A stretch of DNA of 64,000 nucleotides from Tanypteryx hageni. Its lineage: Eukaryota > Arthropoda > Insecta > Odonata > Petaluridae. The notes under the pieces were generated by a model. It saw only the letters and a list, made by a program, of their open reading frames with translations. It was not told the origin of the DNA and ran no database searches. The stretch covers positions 79,186,572 to 79,250,571 of the forward strand of contig CM054116.1 in the NCBI GenBank assembly GCA_028673005.1, in the 5' to 3' direction. The position numbers and the translations under genes are program-made. Below, in pieces: positions 11,690-22,115 of the stretch; the stretch's first letter is position 1, and every line of letters begins with the position of its first letter.

Positions 11690-12247
11690 ACGACCGCGTG
11701 CCATCACCTTCGTCCTCGTCATTAGTTTCCTCCGCCCCTTCTCTCGGCAAGCCTGGTATCTTCAGGGGCCTTTCGTTCCCCCTCCATCTCGGTGGAGTTC
11801 TCAGTAACTCCCTTCTTTCTTTTATTCCATCCGTCTCCGCCTTCCCTTCGCTTCACTTTCATTATCTTTCGCTCTCATCTTCCTTTCTCTTGCTTCAACT
11901 GTCTCTCTCTCTCTCTGATTTCAATCGATTTTTAGCTTCCTTTCCCTCTTTAACCCTCCCCTTTTCTCCCGCCCGCTTCTACCTACGCGCACTTTGTTGC
12001 CAGCCAAGAGGTCCTTTTATTTATTTTTATCCCACCTTTCGTTCCTTTGGCCTCTTCCATGTCAAACGACGGTTTCTACAGGAAAAAATCCGGTATCTCT
12101 CAGTGATACAGGTCTTCTTTTCCAGTTTCTATCTCGTTTTATTCCACGTGTGCGCTTTCCTTTTTCTTTCATTTCCACTATTTCCTCATATCTCTATTTT
12201 CCTATCTCTCTTTATTTCCTTCTCACTCGCTATCTCTTTCTTCAGCT
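11690..12247. other. Pyrimidine-rich tract with a 184-codon open frame
   Basis: C+T-rich DNA with CTCTCTCTCT near 11900-11920. The plus frame 11698-12252 is almost entirely S, F, L and P, and a second frame (11994-12257) overlaps it. The composition explains both. No family resemblance is visible. Confidence 0.5.
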
Positions 12248-12249
12248 GT

Positions 12250-13190
12250 TGAGATAGTTTTATCGCCAGCGGAACTTTGCCACTTGGTTGCATTAGAGCC
12301 GTCAGAGTATGGGAATTCGTTTAGGAAGTGAGTGCAATCCGCGTGTCTGGGTCTTTTTTTGCCCATATTCTGCACTTCGTGTTGAGAAGCGTAAGGGGCA
12401 TGTATGCAGTGATATATTTATTAGTAAAACCTAATTTGTATTGGATCGTGCCGTGCGTTTTCAAAAACGGATTGGAGTTAAATGAATGGCTGTAATTTAA
12501 GTATCTTGTCCAAATTCCTCTTCAGAAGTAACCCTTTCAATGGTAGAATTGGTTTCTCATCGAAACAAGTAACTCGGTGTTCATATAATATCTCACAGAC
12601 ATTGAAAATGATGTCGTTGTGTAATTCGTGACTACTTGGTTTTATTTATCGAGCCTTATATACCAAATTGTATCTGTGCTAATGCTTAATTTTGAAACAA
12701 TATGATAGTTTGCACATTTAGATTAGGACTACGATTGTAGCTGCAATCTAAAAACTAGAAAATTTATATGAAAATGAATGATATTGAGGAACATCTTCTG
12801 GGAGCGTGGGCATTCAAATTGATTCATTAATCAAGAAGTAAGAATTATGCACATGTTGGCCGAAGAAAAACGAAGTCTTATTATAATTATAATCAAAACG
12901 ATTTTTTATGAATAAATCGCTCACCGTGTAAAACAATTGTTTACGAAATGTTTTCAACTAAAAATGTGAAATTTAGGAATATAATGAAAAAATTACAATT
13001 TATTCCTTTCAACTATTTCAAGTTGATATACCGCAGATTGATAAGCAAATTGTATCGACTCCAGAGACCCCGGAATATATCCCATATGTTAGCATGGGAA
13101 AATGTAATCCAGTGTGTAGACCAATCTAATAAGTTTAGGAAGCTGAAATTTTACAAGATTATAGAATTTTTCTCATAACCAACTATAAAA
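12250..13190. other. Non-coding, nothing recognised
   Basis: A+T-rich DNA leading into family D copy 1. No shared repeats noted. Confidence 0.5.
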
Positions 13191-13194
13191 ATCA

Positions 13195-13890
13195 AAAATT
13201 TTGAAATTGTTAACTTTAGGGGTTGTTTTAACCCGATTTGAACATTAACGTTTAATAATTTTTATCTTGAAAACTATATGCTGTAGGTTCGAGTTTTTTT
13301 AAATCATTTTGTATAAAATTATACATAGAAAAAAGAAAATTTTGAAAAGTTCAAAAATTCGACCGCTAAAAATTCGCAGAAGTTTAAACATATTTTTGAG
13401 GTTTATGTATTTTCGAATGCGCTACGAAGCTGAATTTTTTTACCGGTAGATTTTGTGAAAAAACGAAATAAAAATATATAAAAATTTTTGATATTTTAAT
13501 TTATTTGGCTGTTAAAAATTCTTAAAATTCTTTGGGGCAAACTAGGAAGCTGAAATTTTAAATTTAAGTAGAGCTCAGTGCATTTAAACTAACAAACATT
13601 TGAAATTTGAAATTTGAAATTTAAACAATTAAATTAATATTATTTCACTTCTAGATGTGCTACAACTTCAAATTTGACAAAAATGTGTGGAATTAGCACC
13701 TTTCATTAGATAAAGTATAATATTCTTAAAATTGCAAGTTTAATTCATTGTTTTAATCAAATATTGTTCAATAAGGAAAGATGGAAATTGGGTGCAGAGG
13801 TGAAATATTTTGAATTTAAAAAATATTTCTAATAATGCTATATCTCTCTGAAATATTTCATTCATTTCAATGCTTCGTAAATATCCAAAA
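13195..13890 (+). repeat. Dispersed repeat family D, copy 1
   Basis: Shares an ordered set of blocks with 21325-22010 and, inverted, with 28850-29337: 'GGTTTATGTATTT', 'ACGAAGCTGAATTTTTTT', 'AAAAAACGAAATA', 'TTTGGCTGTTAAAAATTCTT', 'TATTTCACTTCTA', 'AAAAATGTGTGGAATTA' and 'ATATCTCTCTGAAA'. No coding capacity, so probably a non-autonomous element. Confidence 0.8.
13598..13623. repeat. ATTTGAA short tandem repeat
   Basis: About 3.5 copies of a 7-bp ATTTGAA unit inside family D copy 1. The other D copies lack the expansion. Confidence 0.85.
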
Positions 13891-14735
13891 ATTACGTTTT
13901 AATGCTATTTTTCACGTTTTCATGCATTTTATTTATAATGGGACATTGTTGCCGCAAAGGGTGACTTTTAATCTTGGTCTCATAATCTTGCTTAATAAAT
14001 GCACCTTTTTAGTGCTTTAATACGAATCAGACTTTTATACAAGGGTATAACACATTTACTGAATCTACATATTAAGTAGTTAGACGGAGGAAGGGAAAGA
14101 GAATGGGAATGAGCAGAAATGTAGTAAGAGGAAGAGGACGTAGCAGTACAAAAATAACAATAATAATTTATAATTTATTATAAATAAATTATACTACCGA
14201 ATCATGCGCCATTGCCAAGTGTTGGGAATTCATAAAACTAAATATAATGAAATTTTCAATGGATTTTAAAAAATGATAATACAGCAAATATTTCAAACCT
14301 AATTTCTAGTAGGATAGAAAAATAACATTTTATGACTTTTATTTAACTTTCTTTGCATAAAGTCAATTTTCAGAAAAAATTCAAAACTACCATATGTAGT
14401 TAAAATAAAATTGAGAACTTAAAATATAGTTCAAACTCATTGCAGTTCATGTAAGTATTTAGTTCATAGTAAGTTACTACACATTTTTCCTTTGATGGTA
14501 AATTAACTGTTCATTCACATTTTATTGTTTTTACGCGTTAATAAGAGTAAAATAATTTAATTATTAACTTATATTCTATACGTTTTAAATACTTATAATT
14601 TGCTAAAATATTTCAAGTAAATTTCTGCAAATTCTTTACGGATTGTCTTATTATTTCGATTTTCCTTTTATTTCCAGCAAATATTTGGATAAACATTTGG
14701 CCTCTCTGATAATAATTACTTAAACAATCTTTACT
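13891..14735. other. Non-coding A+T-rich DNA
   Basis: No gene or shared repeat recognised. Confidence 0.5.
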
Positions 14736-14739
14736 ATAA

Positions 14740-15190
14740 TTCAAAAAGTTTGTTGGTTTGTATGTTTGTCTGGTTATACAAATCAACACGGTTGATCCTA
14801 GAGCCACCAAACTTGGCATGCTATCTAATAGGACCAACAGTATTGATTTAATGCTTAGACAGCATTATAATCTATTTGATTTCAGACAACATACTTATGA
14901 TGACGTGATAATTTTAAATTAATTTTTTATCCGGATACGAAACAAAAGCCACGGATGATGTTGCCATAATCCTAACGCACAAAATATCCTAATTTTTACA
15001 TAAATTATAGTATGACATTTAGGCTATTTTCTTAATGATTATTATAGTTATAGCTGAAACAGGGCGATCTAAGCCATAAAACCGAAAATTCGAAAACTTG
15101 GACGCGAGCCGATTGCCAGAGAATTTAGAAATTCCGGATTGATGCCTTCATTTCGAAGAAAATGAAAATTATTATCTTATTTATATATTA
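14740..15190 (+). repeat. Dispersed repeat family B, copy 1 (left part)
   Basis: Begins with a 'TTGTTGGTTTGTATGTTTGT' lead and 'GATCCTAGAGCCACCAAACT'. It then shares long blocks with 18936-19270, 61400-62100 (minus) and 63450-63560 (minus): 'ATTGATTTAATGCTTAG', 'GATGACGTGATAATTTTAAA', 'CACGGATGATG', 'GGGCGATCTAAGCCAT' and 'GACGCGAGCCGATTGCCAG'. Its continuation lies at 15986-16145, after the Helitron. No coding sequence. Confidence 0.85.
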
Positions 15191-15985
15191 CTTGAAGATT
15201 TACCCGGCTTAACACGGGTTACTGTTTAAATGAAATATAGAACATATTTTATTACTAAAATTTATATAATGTACCTATTTAAAACTTTTTATTTTTGAAA
15301 TACAAATTATTTTATTCCAATGCTTTTTCATAGAAAATATTTCTTGTTTTTCTTTCTTGTGCTAAAACATGAAAATTTTGAGCACTTCCTACCCTTGAAG
15401 TCGCGACATACAACTGCCCGTGAGTGAAGCGGTCTGATCTTAAACGTTAAATTCAAATTTAAATTAAATAATATACTATGCAATTACACCACGATTAACT
15501 AAATAAGAATATTAATAACTAAATAAATAAACCGAAACAACATTAATTCCTTGTACTTTAACAATGTCATTGTCGTCAAGGTATTTATTGTTAAAAATGC
15601 AAATTTAGTCCAAATTAATTGGAATAAACGTAAAATACGAGCGATTTCGAGTCAAAAAAGAAAAAAGACGATAATAGTAAAAAACTATGAACATTCTTCT
15701 TAAATACTGTGCAGGTGCGAAGTTTTTACGTCAAATTTTCCAATTTATGTAAGAAAATAAAAGAAAGCCTGCACTTATAAAAGTCAATTTTTACGTGTTG
15801 TCTTACGGGGAATAAAAAAATGCGAATAACTTTTTATGGGAAATCTGTCGGGAATTTAAACTACCTTACAGCCTTTCCCTTGTTGCCCCCAATAATCGTG
15901 CCAAGTTTTGTTACGATACCTTTGAAGATATGGATTTAAATAGCATAACATACATACATCCAAGCATTTGAAATTATAGTATAGA
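15191..15985 (-). mobile_element. Helitron-family element with internal empty-site proof
   Basis: On the minus strand it starts A|TCTATACTATAATTTC at 15985 and ends with a hairpin (ACCCG/CGGGT, 15202-15206 with 15215-15219), then CTTCAAG|T at 15191. The hairpin about ten bases before a CTRR-like end and the 5' TC are Helitron hallmarks; the last bases are CAAG, one change from CTAG. Removing the element joins flanks as TATATATTA+TTATGCCATTG, matching the uninterrupted family B sequence near 61840 (minus), so insertion was between A and T without target duplication. It keeps a helicase C-terminal remnant (15312-15443) but is only 795 bp and cannot be autonomous. Confidence 0.85.
15312..15443 (-). 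pseudogene. Helitron Rep/helicase, C-terminal helicase remnant
   Basis: A 43-codon minus frame ending in TAA at 15312-15314. Its residues include FTHGQLYVATSRVGS followed by NFHVLA. This is the conserved last helicase motif of the PIF1-like helicase domain in Helitron Rep/helicase proteins, where HGQLYVALSRV-type sequences sit near the C terminus; the Q and the SR pair implicated in nucleotide and DNA handling are present. In intact elements the enzyme nicks, unwinds and copies the element during rolling-circle transposition. Here only about 40 residues remain; upstream DNA is frame-broken and A+T-rich, with no Rep domain. Its position just inside the 3' hairpin end is where the end of the gene lies in intact Helitrons. 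Identity is firm; it is non-functional. Confidence 0.85.
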
Positions 15986-16155
15986 TTATGCCATTGTTTT
16001 GAACTACGGTGTAAACTCATGACGTCATTATACTAACACACGAAATTTAGATAAACGTGAAAAGTATTTTAATGTTGTGTTTCGTAGTTTTTCCAGAAAT
16101 CTTTCCATACTTCAAGAGCATTGATATAATGCTTTTAATGGAAATTAATGTACTA
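15986..16155 (+). repeat. Family B copy 1, continuation right of the Helitron
   Basis: Aligns with the minus strand of about 61700-61845: 'TTATGCCATTG', 'CATGACGTCA', 'AACGTGAAAAGTATTTTAAT' and 'TGTTGTGTTTCGTAGT'. It ends at the second Helitron. Confidence 0.8.
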
Positions 16156-17406
16156 TCTATACCATAAATATTTTAAAGAATTTTGTCGTTTGTTTGTACA
16201 TTTATAACGCAACAACTACAGAATGTAGAAGCCAGATGAAGGTGCCATTTTAACCGCAATAAAAAGTTAAGCAAAATGGGAGGGTTTTTAAAGTGATTTG
16301 AAATACACTTTTCATTTAAAAACTGTTTTTATCTTTAATTTTTCTCATTTAAATAACACGGGAATGAGCGTATTTTTGGATGAACAACCTACTTGACAAC
16401 CATTATAAGCAATACCTTATATTTACTAAAAAAAATAATATATACCTTATATAAACTAAAGTAGGGAAGAAAAAAACATTAAGGTTATTCAAAGAAGGGC
16501 AATCACCAAAAAACTATAAATCTGGAAAATTATTTCAAAAGATAAGTGGAAGTTTTTAATGTGCAATTTTAAGTGACTTCGTTTTCTAAAAACTTTTTAT
16601 GTAATCTGCATATACTCTATACTAAGTAGACAGCGAAATATGTTTTTCTTTAACATGGAAAATGAATCAAGTGAAACATATCTCATAAGGTAAAATTAGA
16701 AAACTTCTATAAAAATTCTTTAATTTAGACCAACATTTATAATCGTTAACTCTTTTTCCTTTAAACATCTATATGTACATTTTGCTTTCCTTTCAACTGA
16801 ACATTTGCATGCATCAATTACGCCAATTATACTTATTAGATTATAATAAAACTTTCCATGTTATATCAACACTTTTTATCACCAAATTCGGTTTCAAAGC
16901 CCGTGAACTCATTTTGTTTCGTAGGTTTGACATTAAAATATTCATGTGACAAATTAGACCCACGAAATCAGCCTTTGCATGGGATAACGTACGGGTAAGC
17001 TAAATTTGAATAGGTATATCTTCAAACGTGTTTTCACCGGTTGCGTCCCTAGAGCTTGCAATTCCTTCCCAAGTTTTCAATGTTTCGAGATTCATGGCCA
17101 CATAATATCGTGCAGTTTCTTCCACTGAAACTTAATTTGAGTGAAACAACTATATTTTAAAAGTGATTCCATCGATTGTTTATTATAATTATTTGATAAA
17201 AAATATAGTCACCAAATTTATCGATAAAGGATGCAGGAAAAATTTATTTATATGGGCGAAACATGGGAAGACAAGAAATATTTCATACCATTAAGCACTA
17301 CAATAAAAATTAACCTGGTTTCATTACTTGGTTTTATTCTCAAATCATCCTCAATATTTTTTGTTTTCACTTAAAAACCCAAGCAACGCCGGGTATTTTC
17401 AGCTAG
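16156..17406 (+). mobile_element. Non-autonomous Helitron, 1,251 bp
   Basis: The 5' end reads A|TCTATACCATAAATA, followed by a GTTTGTTTGTACA stretch similar to the first Helitron's 5' region. The 3' end has ACCC..GGGT pairing (17377-17394) and finishes TTTTCAGCTAG|T, a canonical CTAG end before T. Flanking bases are A and T, with no target duplication. No Rep or helicase frame survives. A segment near 16210-16300 ('CCATTTTAACCGCAATAA') is shared with 62190-62220, so the family has at least two members here. Confidence 0.8.
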
Positions 17407-17875
17407 TCTATAATAATAGAGCTACTTGTGCCTCACTGACTGACATGAAACTCTTAGTTACTTACCTATAGAAGGGTTAGAAATCTGTATGTATATTAGA
17501 TAGGTCGAATAGCACAGCCGACGAGAAAAATCTAAAATAACCAAATGTTCATTTTTAAGGGGATTTTCCCCATAAGAAATGCAGTGAAAACGGTACAAGG
17601 CTATATAAAATTGCTTTTTTAAATTATTTACAATTTATATACTTAAAAGGTCAAAACATAAACCGTTCCATGGATTAAAGATTGAAGTTTATTTTTCTTG
17701 AATACAAAATTCAAACCCATGCTGAATTTGCGTAAAAATTCGATTTTAATCATAAAATTATGAAAATTTTTCCATTTTTCAACAATGAAAAATATTAACT
17801 ACCATAGTAACAATTACAATGCCTTTCAATGGGAATTGATTTTCCATACTTCAAAAGCATTGATTTAATGCTTAG
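17407..17875 (+). repeat. Family B copy 2 (left part)
   Basis: From about 17560 it is the reverse complement of 63560-63850: 'GGCTATATAAAATTGC', 'CATGCTGAATTTGCGTAAAA', 'TTAATCATAAAATTATGAAA' and 'AACTACCATAGTAACAA'. It ends at 'GATTTAATGCTTAG', where a TIR element has inserted; the copy resumes at 18936. Confidence 0.8.
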
Positions 17876-18935
17876 TTAAGCCTTGTACACACAAACATTG
17901 TCAGCAAACAGTGTTTGCAAACAGTTTGCGGTCTGTCGGCCGATTGTCCAGATACAGTCCGCAAACAAAGTTTTGCGTTCAAACCTCTCACTGACTCGCT
18001 AGTTCAAAACATCATGTCGTACAGTGCAGTCGCTGCTGGGGCAGGGTTACCATATTCTTAATCTTACTTCCCGGACAACAGAACACAAAAATCCGGACAA
18101 AAACCGGACTTATAAAATTTAACTTTTTAAGCACAAAAAATTGTACTGTGGTGTTATATCAATAGAGAAAACTTTAATTAAATATTACTAAAGTAAAATT
18201 TCGAACGTAAATGTTTTTATTACTTATACATTTACGCATAAAAATGCCATAAAATGCAATATTACTTAAAATTTCATGCGTTATTATGACTTGTTATCCG
18301 AAACAATAATTCTGACGATTCAGGATAAACATGTAAACAATATATAGGAATATACAACTTTTTATACATATATTGAATAATATATACAAAAATATAAACT
18401 CTAAATCTAAGTTTACCAATTAACATAAATGGTAAACTGATTATTAAAGAATGATATTATGACACATTATATTATTACCGTGGTTTACGGAACGACCTAT
18501 TTACAAATTTAAAGCAAAATGATCGAGTAAAGCGTACAAATTATATTTAACATTTCACGATATAATTAAGGATAAAACGTTAAAATCACAAACTGCAATA
18601 CCGACCCAAATTGTGTAGACGAATGTTACTACTAATTCTAAAAATATTTCCCAAAAATTAACGTAAATAACACGAAGGACGTACAATAGAAGAAAATAAT
18701 CAAATTCCGGACAGGTGTTAAAATCCCGCCCGGACATCCCCGGGCACCCTAAAAAAGAAGACATGTCCGAGAAAAACTGGACGTCTGGTAACCTATGCTG
18801 CGGTTTGTGTAGGATATATATTTCTAGCGTTAAATGATAAGCGTTTGTAAAGAGTCGGCAAACACAGATGAAACTTGTATGCAAACTGTTTGTAAACATT
18901 GTTTGCCGACAATGTTTGTATGTGTGTACAAGGCT
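17876..18935. mobile_element. TIR DNA transposon (MITE-like), about 1.05 kb
   Basis: Terminal inverted repeats of about 45 bp: left AGCCTTGTACACACAAACAT (17879 on), right ...ATGTTTGTATGTGTGTACAAGGCT (ends 18935), continuing inward through TTGCAAACAGTTT / AAACTGTTTGTAAAC. It splits a family B copy. Flanks read GCTTAG-TTA before and TTAG-AGTGCAT after, so the target duplication is TTA or TTAG. A TWA-type 3-bp duplication would fit PIF/Harbinger, but the unclear extra bases leave the superfamily open. No transposase. A second element (18042-18797) is nested inside. Confidence 0.75.
18042..18797. mobile_element. Nested hAT-like remnant
   Basis: The ends are imperfect inverted repeats, CAGGGTTACCA (18042) and TGGTAACCTATG (ends 18797). 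Subterminal 'CCCGGACA', 'ATCCGGACAAAAACCGGAC' and 'CCGGACATCCCCGGGC' segments resemble those of widespread hAT-type elements. Flanks GCTGCTGG and GCTGCGGT may be a decayed 8-bp duplication. The 114-residue minus frame at 18555-18899 runs across the element end and is not a gene. Confidence 0.45.
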
Positions 18936-19270
18936 TTAGAGTGCATAATAATCTATTTGATTTCAGCCATCGACGTATACATATGATGACATGATAATTT
19001 TAAATTAATTTTTTTATCCTGATACGTACTAAATCGCACGGATGACAACGCCCTAATTCTAACACATAAAATATCCTCATTTTTACATAAATTTTAGTGT
19101 AATACATAGGATATTGTCTTAATGATGATTATAGTTATTGCTTAAAAAGGGCGATCTGAGCCATGAAATTCGAAAACTTGAACGCGAGCCGATTGCCAGA
19201 GAATTTAGAAAATCCAGATAGATGCCTTAATTTCTGGGAAAATGAAAACTATAATCTTATTTAAATGGGT
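18936..19270 (+). repeat. Family B copy 2 (right part)
   Basis: Continues family B after the TIR element: 'GTGCATAATAATCTATTTGA', 'GATGACATGATAATTTTAAA', 'GGGCGATCTGAGCCATGAAA' and 'AACGCGAGCCGATTGCCAG', as in copy 1 (14870-15150). Confidence 0.85.
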
Positions 19271-19282
19271 AGTTTAAATGCT

Positions 19283-19365
19283 GTTGTGTTGGTTTATTTA
19301 CGAGTATAGATCTTGGTGTATGGAGATTTTTCAAGCGCTTGCAGTATGCAAGCACCGAAAGCTCG
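19283..19365 (+). repeat. Family C terminal unit, copy 1
   Basis: 'GGTTTATTTACGAGTATAGA', 'TCTTGGTGTATGGAGATTTT' and a perfect hairpin GCTTGCA-GTA-TGCAAGC (19337-19353). Repeated at 19507-19590 and, inverted, at 61254-61349. It follows family B in both locations, so B and C may be one composite element with a hairpin end. Confidence 0.75.
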
Positions 19366-19506
19366 CATTACATAATATCGTTTATGTCAACCAACTAGGT
19401 AAGCATATGGCGACGTCTTAATCCAAACAAATAAAATATTCCATTTATATCTATATTATTATTATTTTTAGTGTGATACATATTCATTATAAATAGCTCT
19501 GGAGAT

Positions 19507-19590
19507 CGCGTTGGTTTATTTGCGAGTTTAGATCTTGGTGTATGGTGATTTTTTAAAGGGTTTGCAGTATACTAGGAGCGACAACTCGTA
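19507..19590 (+). repeat. Family C terminal unit, copy 2
   Basis: 'TTGGTTTATTTGCGAGTTTA', 'GATCTTGGTGTATGGTGATT' and a decayed hairpin (TTTGCAGTATACTAGGAGC), ending GACAACTCGTA as in the 61-kb copy. Confidence 0.75.
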
Positions 19591-19599
19591 ATTACAACA

Positions 19600-21140
19600 A
19601 AGATAACTTTAAAAAATAGTGATTTCATTATGTGTGAAAGCCAACCCAGGTCATAGCATACCTTACTGATTTTTCATATCGAAATCAAATATATTCGGAA
19701 TACTTTTATGATAATCCTGTCATATTTGACGGGTAATTACGCTAGCATATTTAATAAAAAGTAATCAAAATGAATAACAACAATAATAGCAATGAGTAAG
19801 AATAAACAAAAGGAAGATCCAAACGGAAGGAGAACGACAGAATGATTACATACAGGTGCACAAGTTTTAAGTCTCTAAGTTTCTTGGTTTGCCAGAAATG
19901 CTGCCCAGACAAAGATAGACAAACGCCGCCTTTTATTATAATATATTGCACCAAATTTTACGATCTAAATAAGCATCAAATATTAAAAAAGTGATTATAT
20001 ATATAATTTAATATAATATTAGTGAGGATATTGAAAAAACAAGTTAGGCGAGACTCAAAGAAAGTGACATAAATATTCTGAGATACTATAGAATTGGAGA
20101 AATCAAATTAGAGCCCCACGGTAGAAAAACAAGTATTGGGTAAAAGAAACGCCTCGAATAAGAAGATTCTTGGAAGGAAATCTAATATTCTGCCGCTGCT
20201 TGAAATTCAGTCAGGAGGGAATTGGAAAGTAAAAACAAATGCAAAAAGAGGCTGAAATTTTTGCTTCACCTGGTTCAATAACTCGCTCGTTTCATTAAAG
20301 CGTGCACGCAAAAACCAGATGACTATATTGCTCATGTTACATTATTGACAAAAATTTGAAAAAAAAACTTTAATAAAAGAATACATTTGAACGAGTCGGA
20401 ATTTGCATGTAAATAGGAATTATATGGTTTTACTAAAACGAAAAATACGCTATAAATCACTCCAATCAGGGTATAATACGTTTTTTAAATGTTAACTTAA
20501 AAATAATAAGTAGCTTTCGTAATTTGAAAGTTACGGTTAGAGAAATTCGTGTTTTCTTTATTTTTCTACCAACTATGTGTATACGAGTAGTTACACGAAA
20601 AATTATTAAATAAATTGCATGACTTAAGGCGGTCATTAAACATTATTTATACCATTCTGACCGATAAATATTGTTTTTCAGCTGTGTAAATGATAGATTG
20701 GAATATATTCTAATGCTGCACTCCACTTTTTGAAAGAGCACTACCATAATTGAAGTGCTACAATAAATCCAATATATTTTTATACTCAGTGCTTAGATAT
20801 GAACAGGCAGTTAATTTTCTTACATTAACCCATTCCCTGACTTTGCGAATTAAATGCAAGGTTTTACACAAAAGTGATAATAATTTCTAATAGATATTGC
20901 GGCCATCTAGCAACACTGAAAATTTCATTTTTCTAGCTTACCGGAAAGTGCCCAAAATTAATTTACAAAAATGGCGCGATGCTTTTCTTATGAAAAAATG
21001 CAACTTTCGGAATTTCTGGAGTCGAACTCATGTTACTTAGGTAAGAAGTCTCATTTTATCTGTAGATTTATCCATAATATCTACAAAAACTAAAACTTTC
21101 AGCTCTTTAGCTCTTGTAGTTTGGGCTGGACATTGGACAA
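19600..21140. other. Non-coding, nothing recognised
   Basis: A+T-rich DNA. The 67-residue minus frame at 19751-19954 has no recognisable motif. A stretch near 20930-21150 resembles repeat-type DNA but I could not match it to a defined copy. Confidence 0.45.
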
Positions 21141-21145
21141 TTGCG

Positions 21146-21479
21146 AATTTTTAGCGGCCGCATTGTTGCAATTTTTGAAGATTTTCGTTTTTTCTAGTCG
21201 GTTTTGCACAAAATCCTATCTATGAAAAAAATTTCGAATCTCCAGCTAATCTGGAAGTGCCGAAAACATTAGTATCCTCCTATATGTTATCATTATATAT
21301 CGACGTTTCTTACAGAGGAGGAGGAGATAACATATAACATAATAGGAGGATACTAATGTTTAGGCACTTCCAGATGAGCTAGAGATTCGAAATTTTTTTC
21401 TCATGTAGGATTTTGTGCAAAACCGACTAGAAAAAACGAAAATATTGAAAAAGTGCAACAATGCGGCAGCTAAAAATTT
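21146..21479. repeat. Foldback at the end of family D copy 2
   Basis: The left arm (21146-21291) and right arm (21325-21479) are inverted copies of the same family D end: 'TCTAGTCGGTTTTGCACAAA', 'TTCGAATCTCCAGCTAATCT' and 'ACATTAGTATCCTCCTAT' on the left, complements on the right. The 33-nt spacer (21292-21324) has an inverted copy at 22081-22111. Confidence 0.85.
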
Positions 21480-22010
21480 TCAATTGTTTAAACAATTTTT
21501 CAAGGTTTATGTATTTCCGTATAAGTTACGGAGCTGAAATTTTTTTTAGAGGTAGGATTTGTAAAAAAACGAAATAGGTATTATAAAAATTTTGATATTT
21601 AAATTTGTTTGGCAGTTAAAAATTCTTAAATTTAAAAAAATAGGTAGATGCTTAGACACTACGCCGCAAGTTAGGGAGCTGAAATTTTTAAATTATTTAT
21701 AAGTTAATCTATGTAAACGAATAAATATTTCAATTTATCCATAAAATTGTTATTTTGGCCGTTATAAATTATTTAATTTTAAACAATTAGATAAATGTTA
21801 TTTCACTTTTAATTGTACTATAAATTTACAATTTGGCAGAAATGTGTGGCATTATTAACTCAATGTGGGAAAATTATAATATTTCGAAAATTGCAAAAAT
21901 TAGTGATTGTTTTACTCCATTATTTTTTCATAATGAAAAAACAAAAACCCGTCCAGAGGAGAAATCTTTAGAATTAAGGAAATATTCCTCATGATGAAAT
22001 ATCTCTCTGA
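21325..22010 (+). repeat. Dispersed repeat family D, copy 2
   Basis: Same block order as 13195-13890: 'GGTTTATGTATTTCCGTATA', 'TTACGGAGCTGAAATTTTTT', 'TTTGGCAGTTAAAAATTCTT', 'AGAAATGTGTGGCATTA' and 'AAATATCTCTCTGAAA'. Non-coding. Confidence 0.8.
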
Positions 22011-22019
22011 AAATTAATG

Positions 22020-22115
22020 GTTTTTTCAAGGTGCGATTAAATGCTTGCAGTATGCAAGCACCTTCTACTTGTATGCTATATCCTCTATAAGAAACGTCTA
22101 TATATAATGATATAT
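22020..22115 (-). repeat. Hairpin plus inverted copy of the 21.3-kb spacer
   Basis: Contains the family C type hairpin GCTTGCAGTATGCAAGC (about 22043-22059). A 31-nt segment (22081-22111) is the reverse complement of 21289-21319 with two mismatches. These two segments could be terminal inverted repeats of an 823-bp element spanning family D copy 2. Confidence 0.6.

Noticed and set aside
10517..12257. 179- and 184-residue candidate genes
   Set aside because: Same composition artefact; overlapping alternative frames and no recognisable motif.
15860..15960. Tandem CATACATACATCC as a microsatellite gene tail
   Set aside because: It is part of the Helitron 5' region on minus, shared with related elements.
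18555..18899. 114-residue minus frame
   Set aside because: Spans the end of a nested hAT-like element and the TIR of its host; no family match.
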